Shown: positions 23,621-35,689 of the stretch, piece by piece
Numbering within the stretch: the stretch's first letter is position 1
Layout of the letters: each line of letters starts with the position of its first letter
Assembly: GCF_963676685.1 (NCBI RefSeq)
Contig: NC_092356.1
Coordinates: 41,565,601-41,629,600 of the forward strand
From: Mytilus edulis
Lineage: Eukaryota; Mollusca; Bivalvia; Mytilida; Mytilidae
Direction: 5' to 3'
DNA: 64,000 nt
Made by a program: the position numbers and the translations under genes
Notes under the pieces: model-generated
The model's input: the letters and a program-made list of their open reading frames with translations, nothing else
What the model was told of the DNA's origin: nothing
The model's database searches: none

Positions 23621-23984
23621 AGAGCACGAATTGATAAACACCAGGCCTTTATGCACTCTATACAAGTTTTTCTTGGAATAGAACGGATCTTGTGAAAATT
23701 GTTTGTATATAATATATTTCGTTTTATATATTTTTCACGTGTTAAAATACTTTTGATTTGTCATTTTCGTGTATTAAATAAAGGTAACGGTAACGTTTCG
23801 ATTCGACATAATGAATTTTGGTATGTTTTATAAGATACTAATATAAGCAAAAGCAAGATTATTACTGAGCAATTATAGTAAAAAAACAAATTAGATTTTG
23901 TTCAATGATTCCACTAGTTTTAATTTGATTATATTTGCATTTAATGACTCATTGATAGCAAAAGAGGCAAACGATTACAAAGTG

Positions 23985-24122
23985 ATATTCAAACTTATAA
24001 GTCGAAAACAATCTGACAATGCCATAGCAAAAAAAGAAAAGAAAGGAAAACGCCGAAAAAACAAACATTAGTACACAAAACACAACATAGAAAATTAAAG
24101 ATTGATCAACACAAACCCCATC
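23985..24122 (-). repeat. Penelope-like 3' tail fragment (family P)
   Basis: Reverse-orientation piece with CATAGAAAATTAAAG, TTAGTACACAAAACACAACA and CTGACAATGCCATAGC, matching the middle of the copies at 5377 and 47840. Confidence 0.6.
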
Positions 24123-24224
24123 AAAGTTGTGATCGATGTCCTTATCGTTATCATAACAACAAAAATGACACAAGAGACACATACTCTGATGATCATGATG
24201 ATATAAATATCAAAAATATTAATT

Positions 24225-24839
24225 AAGGTAGATAGGGTGTCTAAATTATAATCCATAGAATCTTTTAATAATTTGCCAAAATGTAGTTCATATCCTGCTT
24301 GTTTAAAAACATTAATCAAAAGAATGGGTCACCGGACTTATTTTCACGCTACAGGTTGTTCAAAATTGTCAAGATTTTGTATAGATTATGCATGGAAAAC
24401 CCATTTTTCCGCCATAAAACGCAAACCACACCATAGAATTTTGAGATAAAATATGAGAAGATAGCTTCAATAATATGCTTTCAGATAAGAAAAAGAAAAA
24501 ATGGGGTCACCGGACTCGTTTTCTTGCTACATGTAAAAATGGGTAAATTCCTAACACATTCTATTGTAAAAGTAACACTATCTGGATTATCTGCCCTTGC
24601 ATTTGAGTTGCCTCCCCTTATTTGACAAAGATAGGAAAAAATGAATCAAACAAAAGGATTCTTATTTTTGTAAAATACAATCATAAATATGATCAAACAT
24701 GGCATTTTCTATATTATAATGAAAATTCTTACACATGAATTACCTACTACTATAAAAATATGCACATTTCATCAAAGATCTAGACCTTGTTTTCTAGTAT
24801 TTCAAAATCCAAGATGGAGGAAGACACCCTATCTACCTT
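24225..24839. mobile_element. 615-bp TIR element
   Basis: The ends carry a perfect 18-bp inverted repeat, AAGGTAGATAGGGTGTCT, at 24225-24242 and 24822-24839. The interior holds two direct copies of GGGTCACCGGACT (24326 and 24503) followed by similar sequence. It has no transposase, so it is non-autonomous. No clear target duplication was found. Confidence 0.7.
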
Positions 24840-24849
24840 TATGATTGTG

Positions 24850-25750
24850 TCTATCTTTAAGTTTCAGATACTCAAATGCTTGGTAGTATTTATGTTTCTA
24901 TTTTCTGAAATAATGGGTCACGGTTTTTTTCATATTACTTTTAACAATGCTTGTACATTGTAACTGTATTAGTTCAGTTATAATATAAATAGTTATTTGA
25001 CTAGTGTTTTTTTGACATATAAATGAGAGAATGAAGACACAGTAGTGTAAATATAGATTAAACATACTCACTTGAAGCCTCAAACTTCAGCTTTACGTAG
25101 TCACTTTCAGATATTGAACACTCTTACTACACATTATCGCCAATTCAATATTGATAAATAGTCAAGGTATGTAAAAAAAGTTATAATCTCAAGTCAATCC
25201 CGTCAAGATTCATTTATTGACACCCAGTAAATGACATGTTGACATATATCTTTTAAATGAAAGTTATCAATCCTTTTAGCATATTAATACACCCGGTTGA
25301 TAAATATATACACTAAATCGTAAATTTCAAAAAGAATTTTAAATATCTACATAGTCTATTCAAAAGAAATTAAAATACGATATTGATAGCCAGCTACGGT
25401 GAAATCTATAACTTTTGGCTACAAATATTGAAACAGTTTAAATATTTACAATTGATAAGTATTTTCCTTTTTAAACAATTGATATTAGAAAGTTTAAGTT
25501 CAATACATTTATTTTATCTGATATGTTCTATGTACGTAAAAGGTTAAAATATGCTTTTACGTAACATTAATTTTGAATAGAAATGCGCCATTTTAGGTAA
25601 TAGAGAAATATAAATACTATCTGGTTCAATGATTTCAAATATCGTTCTGTCACTCGTTTATTTAATATTGTCAAATAGAATATACTTGTACTTTGTCGTT
25701 TGTAGATGCTTCTGTTGAATGGATAAATCTGTATCAATGCCAATGCTGGT
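24850..25750. other. AT-rich spacer
   Basis: No exon, inverted end or repeat family recognised. Confidence 0.35.
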
Positions 25751-25754
25751 GAAG

Positions 25755-26085
25755 ATTTATTTCCCCGAAGGTATCACCAGCCCAGTAGTCAGCACTTCTG
25801 TGTTGACTTAAGTTATCATTGATATGTTCATAATTTTAAATTAACTGTTAACAAAACTTTGAATTTTTGAAAAACTAAGGCTTTTATGCCTCAGGAATAG
25901 ATTGCCTTAGATGTATTTGGTAAAACTTTTAGGAATTTTTGGTCCTCAATGCTCTTCAACTTCGTACTTTATTTGGCCTTTTATAACATTTTTGATTCGA
26001 GTGTCACTGATGAGTCTTTTGTAGACGAAACGCGCGTCTGGTGTAAATATTAAATTTGATTCCTGATATCTATGATGAGTTTATT
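25755..26085 (+). repeat. Family D copy, extended 5' end
   Basis: Includes the front block CATCAGCCC-like (TATCACCAGCCCAGTAGTCA near 25771) followed by the usual GATGAGTCTTTTGTAGACG and CGAAACGCGCGTCTGG blocks. Confidence 0.8.
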
Positions 26086-26399
26086 TGCAGAAACAAAAAT
26101 AAACTTTAGCAAAAAAACATTATTCAAAATTTTGGTATAATTATTCAAAATTTTGATGATTATTTAATGTTAAAGAAATAAAGAATATGTCTCCCTCATG
26201 CAACGATCTCATTCATTGTCCGACTTTGTCTATTCTTTTTGTCCTTTATGGTGTATAATGATTTCCTTGTTTTAATAAGCTTTGCAATTTCAAATGCTTT
26301 TGCCTCGACCATCACTGAAGAAACATGTATTGTCGAAATGCACAGCTGGTGCAGATAAGGTGTATCTTTACTCCTATCATATAATTTTACAACATACTA

Positions 26400-26580
26400 A
26401 ATATAGGCAACAGTAGTTTACCGCTATTCGAAAGTCATAAATCGATTGAGAGGAAACAAATCCGAGTAACAAACTAAAACTGAGGGAAACACATCAAATA
26501 TAAGAGGAAAACAACGAAACAACAAAAACACGAAAGTGCAACAAAAAAAAAAACGACATTGCAACACACAGAGAAACAAA
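26400..26580 (-). repeat. Family G copy
   Basis: Inverse of the 9560-10160 repeat: GGCAACAGTAGTTTACCGCT, then a CTAAAACTGAGGGAAACAC block. Confidence 0.65.
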
Positions 26581-26589
26581 CTATAAGAT

Positions 26590-26790
26590 AACAATTGTCA
26601 TTTTCCTGACTTGGTACAGGACATTTTAAGAAAAAAATGGTGTGTTGAACCTGGTTTTGTGGTTAGCCAAACCTCCCGCTTTTATGACAATGTTAAATAT
26701 AACACTAAAATTACAATATTACATGACAGGACTAAAATACAAATAAATGGAAGAACATTCAGGACAGAAAAATACACAAATCAACAATAC
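26590..26790 (-). repeat. Family B copy
   Basis: Contains TTTCCTGACTTGGTACAGG and AACCTGGTTTTGTGGTTAGC, in the same orientation as 7560. Confidence 0.6.
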
Positions 26791-26815
26791 AATAGAACAT
26801 AAGACATGCTAGTCA

Positions 26816-27060
26816 TTAAAAGGTACCAGGCTTATAATTTAAGTACAGCTCTTTGTAAGAACCAGGCAGGGTGCCATATACATGTGATTTATGAGGGTTT
26901 CTGATTTTATCTATAAATGGCCTAGAAGAAGCAGTAACTGAATACTGCTCAAAAAATAAATATGAGTGGGAAAATACGAGTGGTTGCCATGGTAACGGAC
27001 ACTCTATTTTTTGGTTGTGAAGCATTATAGTAAAATCTTCCAAAAATCAGCTAAATCACT
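26816..27060 (-). repeat. Segment shared inversely with 34750-34850, with an X-box-like palindrome
   Basis: AAGTACAGCTCTTTGTAAG and CCAGGCAGGGTG near 26840-26875 are the complement of CTGCCTGGATCTTACAAATAGC near 34813. GTTGCCATGGTAAC at 26983-26996 is a near-perfect palindrome. Confidence 0.5.
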
Positions 27061-27068
27061 ACAATTCA

Positions 27069-28490
27069 GAGCCTGATTAGGAATAGAATCAAGCATTTTT
27101 CCTTAATTTTCATATGTAACATTGATACAACTTGCTTTTAGCATCATTTTAGTTCAGATTGCATGTAAACCAAATTTGTAAAAAAATTTAAAAATTTTGT
27201 CAAAAAATGCATATTTTCAAACTTTTCTGAATTTTGGATTTTTGCGAAATTTTCAAATTTTCTGTGGTGTTTTTCAGAAAAGAGCAACTGTGTATAGCAT
27301 AGTTAGCACTTTAGTTATAAAGTTTGGATACTACTTTACCAAATTAAATAGAAAAAAGCTTGGGACTTTCTTTAGTTTTATCACCATATCAACCGATGTT
27401 TTCCTTGGAAACGGAGTTATTATTTGCAGAATATTGCAGTTTTAGAGCTTTAATGTACTGAATTGTTCCATAACTGATAAAGAAAAATATATTTAAGCAT
27501 AAGCTTACTCTAAATTACCATCGTTAATAGTTGCTGACTTCAATAGTTACCATGGAAATACATATTACCCATAGTAACATCTATTTTATAATGTATCAAT
27601 AGAAATTTATGTAAAAAAAATACATATATTATATATAGACGGTGTTTATATTCATATTGGAATCTGACTGCATGCTTTGCTTCACTCACAGTCTTGTCTG
27701 TATATAAAATATAATGAAACATTGAGGTTAGAACCGAAGGTAAGGGAAAAAAAGGGGGGTAGGTTTATTTAAAAAAAAAATCATACATGTAGATTCTTGA
27801 AAAGATAACGTTTGGTCGGAGAGCCTGATTATGAATAGAATAATGATAATGAATAGAATCAATTTTATTTTCAGAAATTTCATATGCATGTTTAACATCG
27901 ATATAACTTTGTTTTAGCTTCAGAGCTTACTATAGTTAGTATTGCAGTTCAACCCCAACTTTTAGTTTTTTTGTTTAAGAATACTAAAAATATTCATTTT
28001 TTTCGAAATCATGAAGTATTGTGAAATTATCAAATTTCCTCGTGTGTTTTTCCGAAAATTGAAAAAATGTAAATCATAGCTAGCATTGTAGTAACAAAAT
28101 TTGAATACTACCTGACCAAAATAAATAAAACATTGCGTGGGGCTCTGTTGAATTTTATCACCATGTTAACGTATTTTCCCCTTGGAAATAGAGTTATTAT
28201 TTATTGAATTCTGCGGTATGGGGGAATTCAATGTTCTCAATTGTTTCCAAACCTTTACGAAAAGACATGCATTGAAGCATATGTAAGCTCTAAACTGCAA
28301 TCGTTTAGTATTATTACAACAGTTGCCATGGTGACAAATATCACCCATAACAGTCAATCAAATGATATATAATATAGTTTATGTAAAAAATTACATATAA
28401 TTATGTTTATAATGTTCATTTTTCTAATGGGAATATAACTGCATGCTTTGCTTTGTTTCACTCTCAGTACTGTCATGACTGTCTTTGCTC
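27069..28490 (+). repeat. Tandem segmental duplication, two diverged copies of about 650 bp
   Basis: Copy 1 (27069-27710) and copy 2 (27821-28485) share ordered blocks: GAGCCTGATTA, TTTCATATG, TCACCAT, CCTTGGAAA..GAGTTATTATTT, CATGG, CTGCATGCTTTGCTT and CACTC. The copies differ by many substitutions and small indels, so the duplication is old. No coding capacity. Confidence 0.7.
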
Positions 28491-28559
28491 ATTAAAAAGA
28501 CTTAACAAATTTAAATATATACACTGTTGCATTTTTGGGGAGGAGTGGAGGTTGGGTAG

Positions 28560-28990
28560 TTTTTGTTTGAATCTTTCATAGATCAGGATCATGCACAGCT
28601 AATGTGTGCATTAACTACCTCAGATATACTGCAAAGTTCAAATGTACTCTTAACTGATCCTAGACTTTGAAAGGGGTGTAATTCCATAAAATAACAATAA
28701 ACAGCTGCGCCATGAGCGCATGTTACGCCCGTCGCTTTTTCAAAGAATAAAAAAAGTCTGATAACTTCTCAATGTCATTTCACAAATTCATGAAAAACTA
28801 ATGGGAGGTTATGTTAATAGATATAAACCTGGCGTCACCAAAGTTTCATAACTGCTCAAAGCATTGTCTGAAAACTGGAATATTCCCCCTTTTTTGATTA
28901 AAATCACATTTATCCGTGACCTAAAACGTATACAAATTAAAAGTGAACTCCCGTCAATAAATATAAACAATTTATTGAATGAAAAATGGA
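28560..28990 (+). repeat. Dispersed repeat fragment next to a family E element
   Basis: Contains CAGCTGCGCCATGAGCGCAT followed by GTTACGCCCGTCGC, a block I know from bivalve repeats. It runs into the family E element starting at 28993. Confidence 0.5.
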
Positions 28991-28992
28991 AA

Positions 28993-30328
28993 CAAGAGGC
29001 TCTCAAGAGCCTGAATCGCTCACCTTAATTTTTTTGGTTAAATCTCTCATCAATGATTATTTTGGCTTTTCAATTTATTTAAATGTTCTTTGAATCGTCC
29101 TATTTTCTTCAAAAGCAAAAAAAAATCATTTTCTCCTATGTTCTATTTTAGCCATAGGAGCTATGTTTCTGACATACAAGGAAATGAAATATAAAATTTA
29201 TACTAGATACACTGAAACTCATTTAGCCTTAGTTTGGCTGAAATTGATACAGCAGTTTCAAAGGAGAAGATTTTTTAAAGTAAGTCAACATGATGAACAA
29301 ATTGTGAAAAAAGTCTTTAAAGGGCAATAACTCCTTAAGGGGTCAATTGACAATTTTGGTTAAATTGACTTATTTGTAGATCTTACTTTGCTTAACATTT
29401 TTGCTATTAACAGTTTATCTGTATCTATAATAATATTCAAGATAATAACCAAAAACTGCAAAATTTCTTTAAAATCATCAATTTAGGGGCATTATACCTG
29501 AAAAACCAGTTACCCAATTCGGCTGAAAATTTCAGGACAGGTAGACCTTGACCTAATAAATACTTTAACTTCTTGTTTTATTTCTCTAAATGCTGGAGTT
29601 TTTGAGATATAAGCCAAAAACTGCATTTTACCCTGTGTTCTATTTTTAGCCATGACGGCCATGTTTTTTGACGAAATAAAAAATAAAGCACAAACTTTAT
29701 TTGATACACCCTACTGATCATTCAGTTGAAGTTTGGTTGAATTTGATTTAGTAGTTTTAGATGAGAAGATTTTTAAAGTTAGCAAATATGATGAACAAAT
29801 TGTGAAAAATTGTCATTAAAGGACAATAACCCCTTAAGGGGTCAATTGACAATTTTGGTCATATTAACTTATTTGTAAATCTTACTTTGCTGATCATTTT
29901 TGCTGTTTACAGTTTATCTTTATCTATAATAATATTCAAGATAATGACCAAAAACTGCAAAATTTCCTTAAAATTACCAATTAAGTGGCAGCAACCCAAC
30001 AATGGTTTGTTTGATTCATCTGAAAATTTCAGGGCTGATAGATCTTGACCTAATGAACATTTTTACCCCATGTCAGATTTGCTCTAAATGCTTTCGTTTT
30101 TGAGATAGAAGCCAAAAACTGCATTTGACCCCTATGTTCTATTTTAAGTAACAGCGGCCATGTTTTTTGACGGATCAAAAATCGAAGCACACACTTTGTG
30201 CAGGATAATCTAAGGAACAATCATGCTAAGTTTCATTCAAATCCATTCAGTAGTTTCAGAGGAGAAGATGTTTGAAAAATTGTTAACGACGACGACGTCG
30301 ACGACGACGACGGACGCCAGGTGAGCTA
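28993..30328 (-). mobile_element. Family E element, 1.3 kb
   Basis: Begins with a small hairpin GAGGCTCTCAAGAGCCT (28996) and CGCTCACCTT, and ends in a GAC-rich run (about 30288-30316) and CCAGGTGAGCT. Inside, two units of about 500 bp recur in tandem, each with GGTCAATTGACAATTTTGGT and a TTATTATAGATA-type block. It is inverted relative to 40567-43151. Non-coding; mobilisation mechanism unknown. Confidence 0.75.
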
Positions 30329-30734
30329 AAAAATGGGGAGAGTTTAAGATTGGAAAGTGAAACTTTTTTTCAGTTTATTTCACTTTCTAAATTGAGGTAC
30401 ATTTCTCATTGGTTCATCTTTCTCTAAACATATAACCTAGGGGAAGAAAAGAAATACATCTATATTTAGTTATGATTTTGCATACACCTTTTTGAAAGTA
30501 CACCAAAATGGAACTAAAACTGTAGGAGATGTAGGTTATACGTAAATAACACAGCAATCAAACGAAAAAAAAACCAACTAATGACATTTGGCAGGCAACA
30601 TAAAGATTTCAACAATACTAGTAGTTATAGATGTCTACACAATATGTCAAATTCTTAATCATTACTAATTTATCTATATAAAGATTTTCTTGAGGATTAA
30701 TTTATTTATAGTTGGGATCCTGCTAATAAATATA

Positions 30735-31040
30735 TTTACCCCCGCCACATTCTCTATGTATGTGCCTGTCCCAAGTCAGGAGCCTGTTATTCAGCGGTTG
30801 TCGTCTGTTTATTTGTTACATATTTGTTTTTCGCTCACTTTTTGTAAATAAATAGGTTTTCTTGTTTGAATTGATTTACATTGTCATTTCGGGACCTTTC
30901 ATAGCGGACTATGTGGCATGGGCTTTGCCCAATGTTGAAGGCCGTATGATAACCTATAGTTGTTAATTTCTGTGTCATTTTGGTCTCTTGTGAAGAATTG
31001 TTTCAATTTGGCAATTATACCACATCTTTTTTTTTATTCT
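30735..31040 (+). repeat. Family A copy, nearly complete
   Basis: From CCCCCGCCACATTCTCTATG through TGTCCCAAGTCAGGAGCCTG and TTGTCATTTCGGGACCTTTC to GGCAATTATACCACATC. Confidence 0.85.
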
Positions 31041-31363
31041 AACAGAAATGATAAAAAAATAAATACATGAAAGTCGAAAAAATATTATATGGTATGTATG
31101 ACAGAAAAAAAGGGCTTCAGAAAGGTTTTCCTTAAATATCAACTGGTCACTTTTAGATATTTCTTCACTAAACCAGGTCATTTAAGGTAAACTATACAGT
31201 TTTAAACTCGGTGGCATATCCAGAACTCTGTGTAAAGGGAGGGGGTCTCCAGTCACACTTCAGTGATTCCCGATATAATCAACCAATTTTTTCTTACGAA
31301 AGGGGGCTGTCCCCCAGGATCCGCCAGTGAAACTGATCTGGTTCTCGGTTTTAACAATTATTT

Positions 31364-32180
31364 AAAGTATCAAACAAAGAAAAGTAACGCAAAACGGGCA
31401 TAACTCGGGAACAGTTAAAGTGACACCAACTAAATTCAAACTTAATCTCTGTTTTGTGGTAATAAGCATTGTATTGTGTATACATCTTTCATAACATTTG
31501 GTTGAGGCAAACTAAAATTAGAAAATGGAAACCAACTTTGTGACGACTAAAGTACTAAAGTATGAAACAAAGAAAAGTAACACAAAACGGGCATAACTCG
31601 GGAACAGTTAAAGTGACGCCAACTAAATTCAAATTGATCTCTGTTTTGTGGTCCCCCCAAGGGTGACTGGAGTATAGAAATATGGTCACTTGGTCTTCTT
31701 CCGACCGGCAGTAAAACGCTTGCCGAAGTGGGGCGTCCGTTTGGCTGTGCGGGATGTATCAAATTCGCAGTCACGTCCGGTCAGAAGGGGGACGTTAAAT
31801 CCGATGCCTCGTATAAAGAGAGTGCCACGCTCTTTGCACGTTAAAAATTCTTGCAACAACTCTTTGAGGGGTCCGTAGGTGGCCTGTTGCAAGGCAACAT
31901 TTCTGTCCTTTAATCCAATATACCCTCATTTTCCAGTGGCAGTCCAAATTTCCCCGACCATCATCCTATATGGCCTCTATTGTATCAACCTATAGTATTT
32001 ATTGTGAACTTGTTTTCGTCCTGAATATGCATGAAATATTTGCCACTTGACGTTAAGCAACCAACAATCAATCAATCTGTTTTGTGGTAATAAGCATTAT
32101 GTATATGTTTCATAACATTTGGTTGAGGCAAACTAAAATTAGAAAATGGAAACCAACTTCGTGACGACTAAAGTACTGAC
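31364..32180 (+). repeat. 193-bp tandem duplication, second copy split by a SINE-like insertion
   Basis: Copy 1 starts at 31364 and copy 2 at 31557; both carry CGGGCATAACTCGGGAACAG and AAATGGAAACCAACTT. Copy 2 is interrupted at 31652 and resumes at 32077. Confidence 0.85.
31653..32076 (+). mobile_element. SINE-like retroposon with 12-bp target duplication
   Basis: A 424-bp insert flanked by perfect 12-bp copies of CTGTTTTGTGGT (31641-31652 and 32077-32088). It ends in an (AATC)n-type tail after GCCACTTGACGTTAAGCAAC, a 3' end I recall from bivalve retroposons, and it is GC-richer than its surroundings. Flank duplication plus simple-repeat tail indicates target-primed insertion. It could be a SINE or the truncated 3' end of a LINE. 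The open frames inside on both strands are incidental. Confidence 0.8.
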
Positions 32181-32554
32181 GGACATGGTTGAAACTTATG
32201 ATATGAGACAAATATTCACAAGAAACGAATTGAAACAGAAATAAATAACCATAAGTCACCCTACGGCCTTCAACAGTAAGTAAAGCATATACCACATAGT
32301 ACCATATGAAGGCTTTGTAAACAGATATCAAACTAGTTGAAAAAAAATTACTTAAATAAAAAGATCATGATTATTTAATCAGTAACTGTTGTTATGTTAT
32401 TTGGCACATGTCAATCGGTTCATTGATTTTTTCGGCATATCAAAGAAAAACGGGCACGTGTCTAAATGTTGTATTCCTCCTAATTCACACTTTTAAAAAT
32501 CACTATTCCTTCAATAGATGGTTTGATTAATTATAAATTGGTTTTATAACAATC

Positions 32555-32638
32555 AAAATGCAAGGTTAATTAAAAATTCATCAAAATTCACGGTTAATTA
32601 AAAATTCATAAAAATGCACGGTTAATTAAAAATTCACC
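32555..32638. repeat. 28-bp tandem repeat, three copies
   Basis: Units starting at 32555, 32583 and 32611, each with GGTTAATTAAAAATTCA. Confidence 0.85.
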
Positions 32639-32640
32639 TA

Positions 32641-32890
32641 AGATTTACCTGTACTTTTTAAAAGAAAATATAGTTGATACACTGTTCAGTGGCGGATCCA
32701 GGGGAAAAAAGGGGGGGTTCCGGGGTTGAAAACCCCCCTTTTTTTGGACGATCAATGCATTTGAATGGAAGCACATAGTTGGAACCCTCCTTTTTACTCT
32801 GGGTTGGGACACCCCCCTTTTTTAAAATGACTTGATCCGCCACTGAACAGTGTATCAACTATATTTTCTTTTAAAAAGTACAGGTAAATC
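32641..32890. mobile_element. 250-bp palindrome around a CAGTGGCGGATC-type element
   Basis: 32641-32698 and 32833-32890 are a perfect 58-bp inverted repeat. The inner part, CAGTGGCGGATC, is the usual end of a widespread non-autonomous DNA element (hAT-like by its CAG.GGCG ends). The outer 43 bp would normally be unique host flank but are also mirrored here. The interior is G- and C-run rich (GGGGGGTTCC, CCCCCCTTT). Confidence 0.75.
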
Positions 32891-32894
32891 TGCT

Positions 32895-34830
32895 AGGCCT
32901 CAACCATGATTCACTATGCAGCATTAATGCCCCACCAAGAAGTAACAACAGTACAGTTTGGCGATGCAGCCACCCACCTTATTCACATTGAATAGATTTA
33001 TAAACTTTAATAGACTAATATACGGTGGACTTCTGATGTGTGTGCTACAATGTGTGATTTGCTTAAGTGTTGTTTACTTGTATTGTTTGTTTCATATTAT
33101 AATGCTTGCGTGACCTTACTTTTGAATTTGTGTTATAAATTAGATAATTTGCTACATTTCTTTATTTCGATTGTTTTATGCTATATGGTCACGTTTTTGT
33201 CTCTTTCACTTATTCAGAATTTCAAATCTCAATTTTATTCCATTTCTTTCATTTTTATTTGAATTAAAAACACAAAATTCAAACATATACAAAAATAACC
33301 TATTTCCTATCCCAAAAAACATTGGCCAATTAAAAGTTGATTAAGTATAATCCTTTGTTTGCATAACTTGAGTTTTCCTCCTATTCCCACATGAAATTTT
33401 AACTTTTCTTAGCAGATTTATAAAAAAAAGTGGGAATAGGAGGAATGAATCGTTTGAATAATGTTGAATATCTTATTTATTTATGATTATTTTTCTATAA
33501 AATTTGATTTTTTTTGCATCAAATATCTATCTCTACCATAATATGTAAAAATAATATATATAACAGCACTCCTTTTAGTCCTTATTGGCATTGTATAGGT
33601 CTTTAGTGCACTAAGGAGTCCTTAGCAGTGTTTAGACGTACCGTTTTCTTTTACGATTCTAGACCAAAATAAAATTTGAATTTTGAGATATTGAGAAAAA
33701 TCCAGGAATACAAATTTTTGAGGAAACCATGCACCAAATTCAGCAGGCCTACATTATTAAATCTGTCTCTCCATCTAAAATTTCTATGCCATACTTTGTT
33801 ATCACAATAAACAAATGACCCGTTCATGAAATCAAGAGATATGAGTTGTAAATATAGAGAAATATGATTTTTGTTGATTATGGTTGAAAGAAGTCCATTT
33901 ACAGGGCTGCAAAACAGATATTACAAAATGGTTTGTATCAAATCTGAACTTTTTTGTTCCCATGGTAACCAAAAGCAGATCAAGTGTAACATGTGTAAAT
34001 TAACTATCTTACTGTTGAGTATATTATTCAAACTCCATTATTTATATGCATCCAATACCTAGAAAACCATGTATTTGATGCTGATTCTGAATTAATTCAG
34101 CAATTTCAGACCGGTTGCTAGGGCTTTTTTTTTGGTTGCTATGGTCTTTCAGTCACTTAAATTAAACCTTATATATTTTTTTTATCATTTTCAAACACAT
34201 CATAAGTTTTATTGTCTGTTAAATTACATTAATATAAAAAAAATAGCAAAAATTTTGATAATGAACAAGTATTGTCTTTTGTCATTTTTATGAATTTTAC
34301 CAATTTTTGTTGCCATGGTAACAAAAAATATCAAAAAAACCCAGACGTTTTTTTCTTGTTTTTAATAATTCAATGTATGAACTTTAAGATGCAATCATAG
34401 TTTATAATGAACTTGTCTGCTCAATGTCATTTTTTCTTGATTTAAAGAGCTATTTTCAGAAAATGTCAAAATGCAGGTTTTTGCACCTTTTTCAATACCA
34501 TTTTTGCCTAATATCAAAAAAAAATTTCACAACCTCAACATCAAAATATATACTTCAAATAATGCATTATTATATGTTGAAATTATTTTTTTTCTTGAAA
34601 TTGTCATTATCATAAAATTGCTGCAACCAAAAAGTAGACATTTTCCAATTTTCATGCCTGATTTCATCATAAATTCCTCAAAAAAATGGCTGCATGTTTC
34701 CATAGCAACCGTTCAACAAAATTTTTAAAAAAAGCTTGCAAACTTTATTTCAATCCTAGCTGCCTATTATATAAAAGAATAAAGCAGTTCTGAGACATAC
34801 ATGAATCACCCCCTGCCTGGATCTTACAAA
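32895..34830. other. AT-rich spacer with X-box-like palindromes and a short hairpin
   Basis: CCTCCTATTCCCAC (about 33380) and GTGGGAATAGGAGG (about 33431) form an inverted repeat. GTTGCCATGGTAAC occurs at 34309-34322, and related CCATGGTAACC and CCATAGCAACC sites at about 33960 and 34699. No gene seen. Confidence 0.4.
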
Positions 34831-34837
34831 TAGCTGT

Positions 34838-34960
34838 ACTTAATACGCCAGACGCGTGTTTCGTCTACATAAGACTCATCAGTGACGCTTAGGTAAAAAA
34901 GTAAAGAAAGCCAAACAAAGATGAAGAACATTGATGACCCGAAATTCACAAATAAAGTAA
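34838..34960 (-). repeat. Family D fragment
   Basis: Inverse copy with TACGCCAGACGCGTGTTTCG and AAGACTCATCAGTGACGCT. Confidence 0.75.
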
Positions 34961-35229
34961 TAGCAAACACAGACATACAATTTGAATACAATATAATATG
35001 AGCTTTAATGTAACTTTAAATAAGTTGTGGTTTGTCTATATGCCTTAATGTGCTTCTTTTTTTTTTTTACATATTTGTTTATTTTTATAGTGATTAAGAA
35101 TGTGACACAATGTTGACTGATGTACCTCTTTTTTGACATTTTTACCGATTATGTCTGTTTGTTTTGTTCACACATCGTTGGCAATATAATGGAATTTGAT
35201 GCGACTGACTTACAAGTGATAGGTCTAGC

Positions 35230-35350
35230 TAGTTATTAAACCAGGTTTAACTTTTATCCTCTCGTTATATGTATTTGAGCTTTTGATATTGCCATTTGAT
35301 TAGGGACTTTCCTTTTTGAAGTTCAGTATTTTTGTGATTTTACTTTTACA
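35230..35350 (+). repeat. Family B piece
   Basis: AAACCAGGTTTAAC, GATTAGGGACTTTCC and TTTGTGATTTTACTTTT in the order seen at 16960. Confidence 0.55.
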
Positions 35351-35689
35351 CATGTTCTGAGAAATCTTTTCTGCTACCTTGAAATAGAATTGCAAGTTTT
35401 CTATGATTTGGTGACGAACAATAAACTTCGTGTTTCTTTTCTGTTCTATGTGCAGTGTTACAGCTGGTACATGCAACACTGCGACATTTCCATGATCGTA
35501 TGGTCATTACGACATACTAAAAAAAGCATTTCTACACTATAATTATGTGTTGTATCACGTTCTCGGTACACAGACGATATCTATCAATCACTTTAAATTA
35601 CCAAACAGCTGATTGTCTTTTTACAATATGTGCAATAGCATTCAAAGCTAGTTGTTCCTCACTAGCAGTCACCAATACAACTCGGTTAT

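Noticed and set aside
31547-31892. Overlapping frames of 62-75 residues on both strands
   Set aside because: They lie in the SINE-like insert and its target; the GC-richer insert simply has fewer stops.
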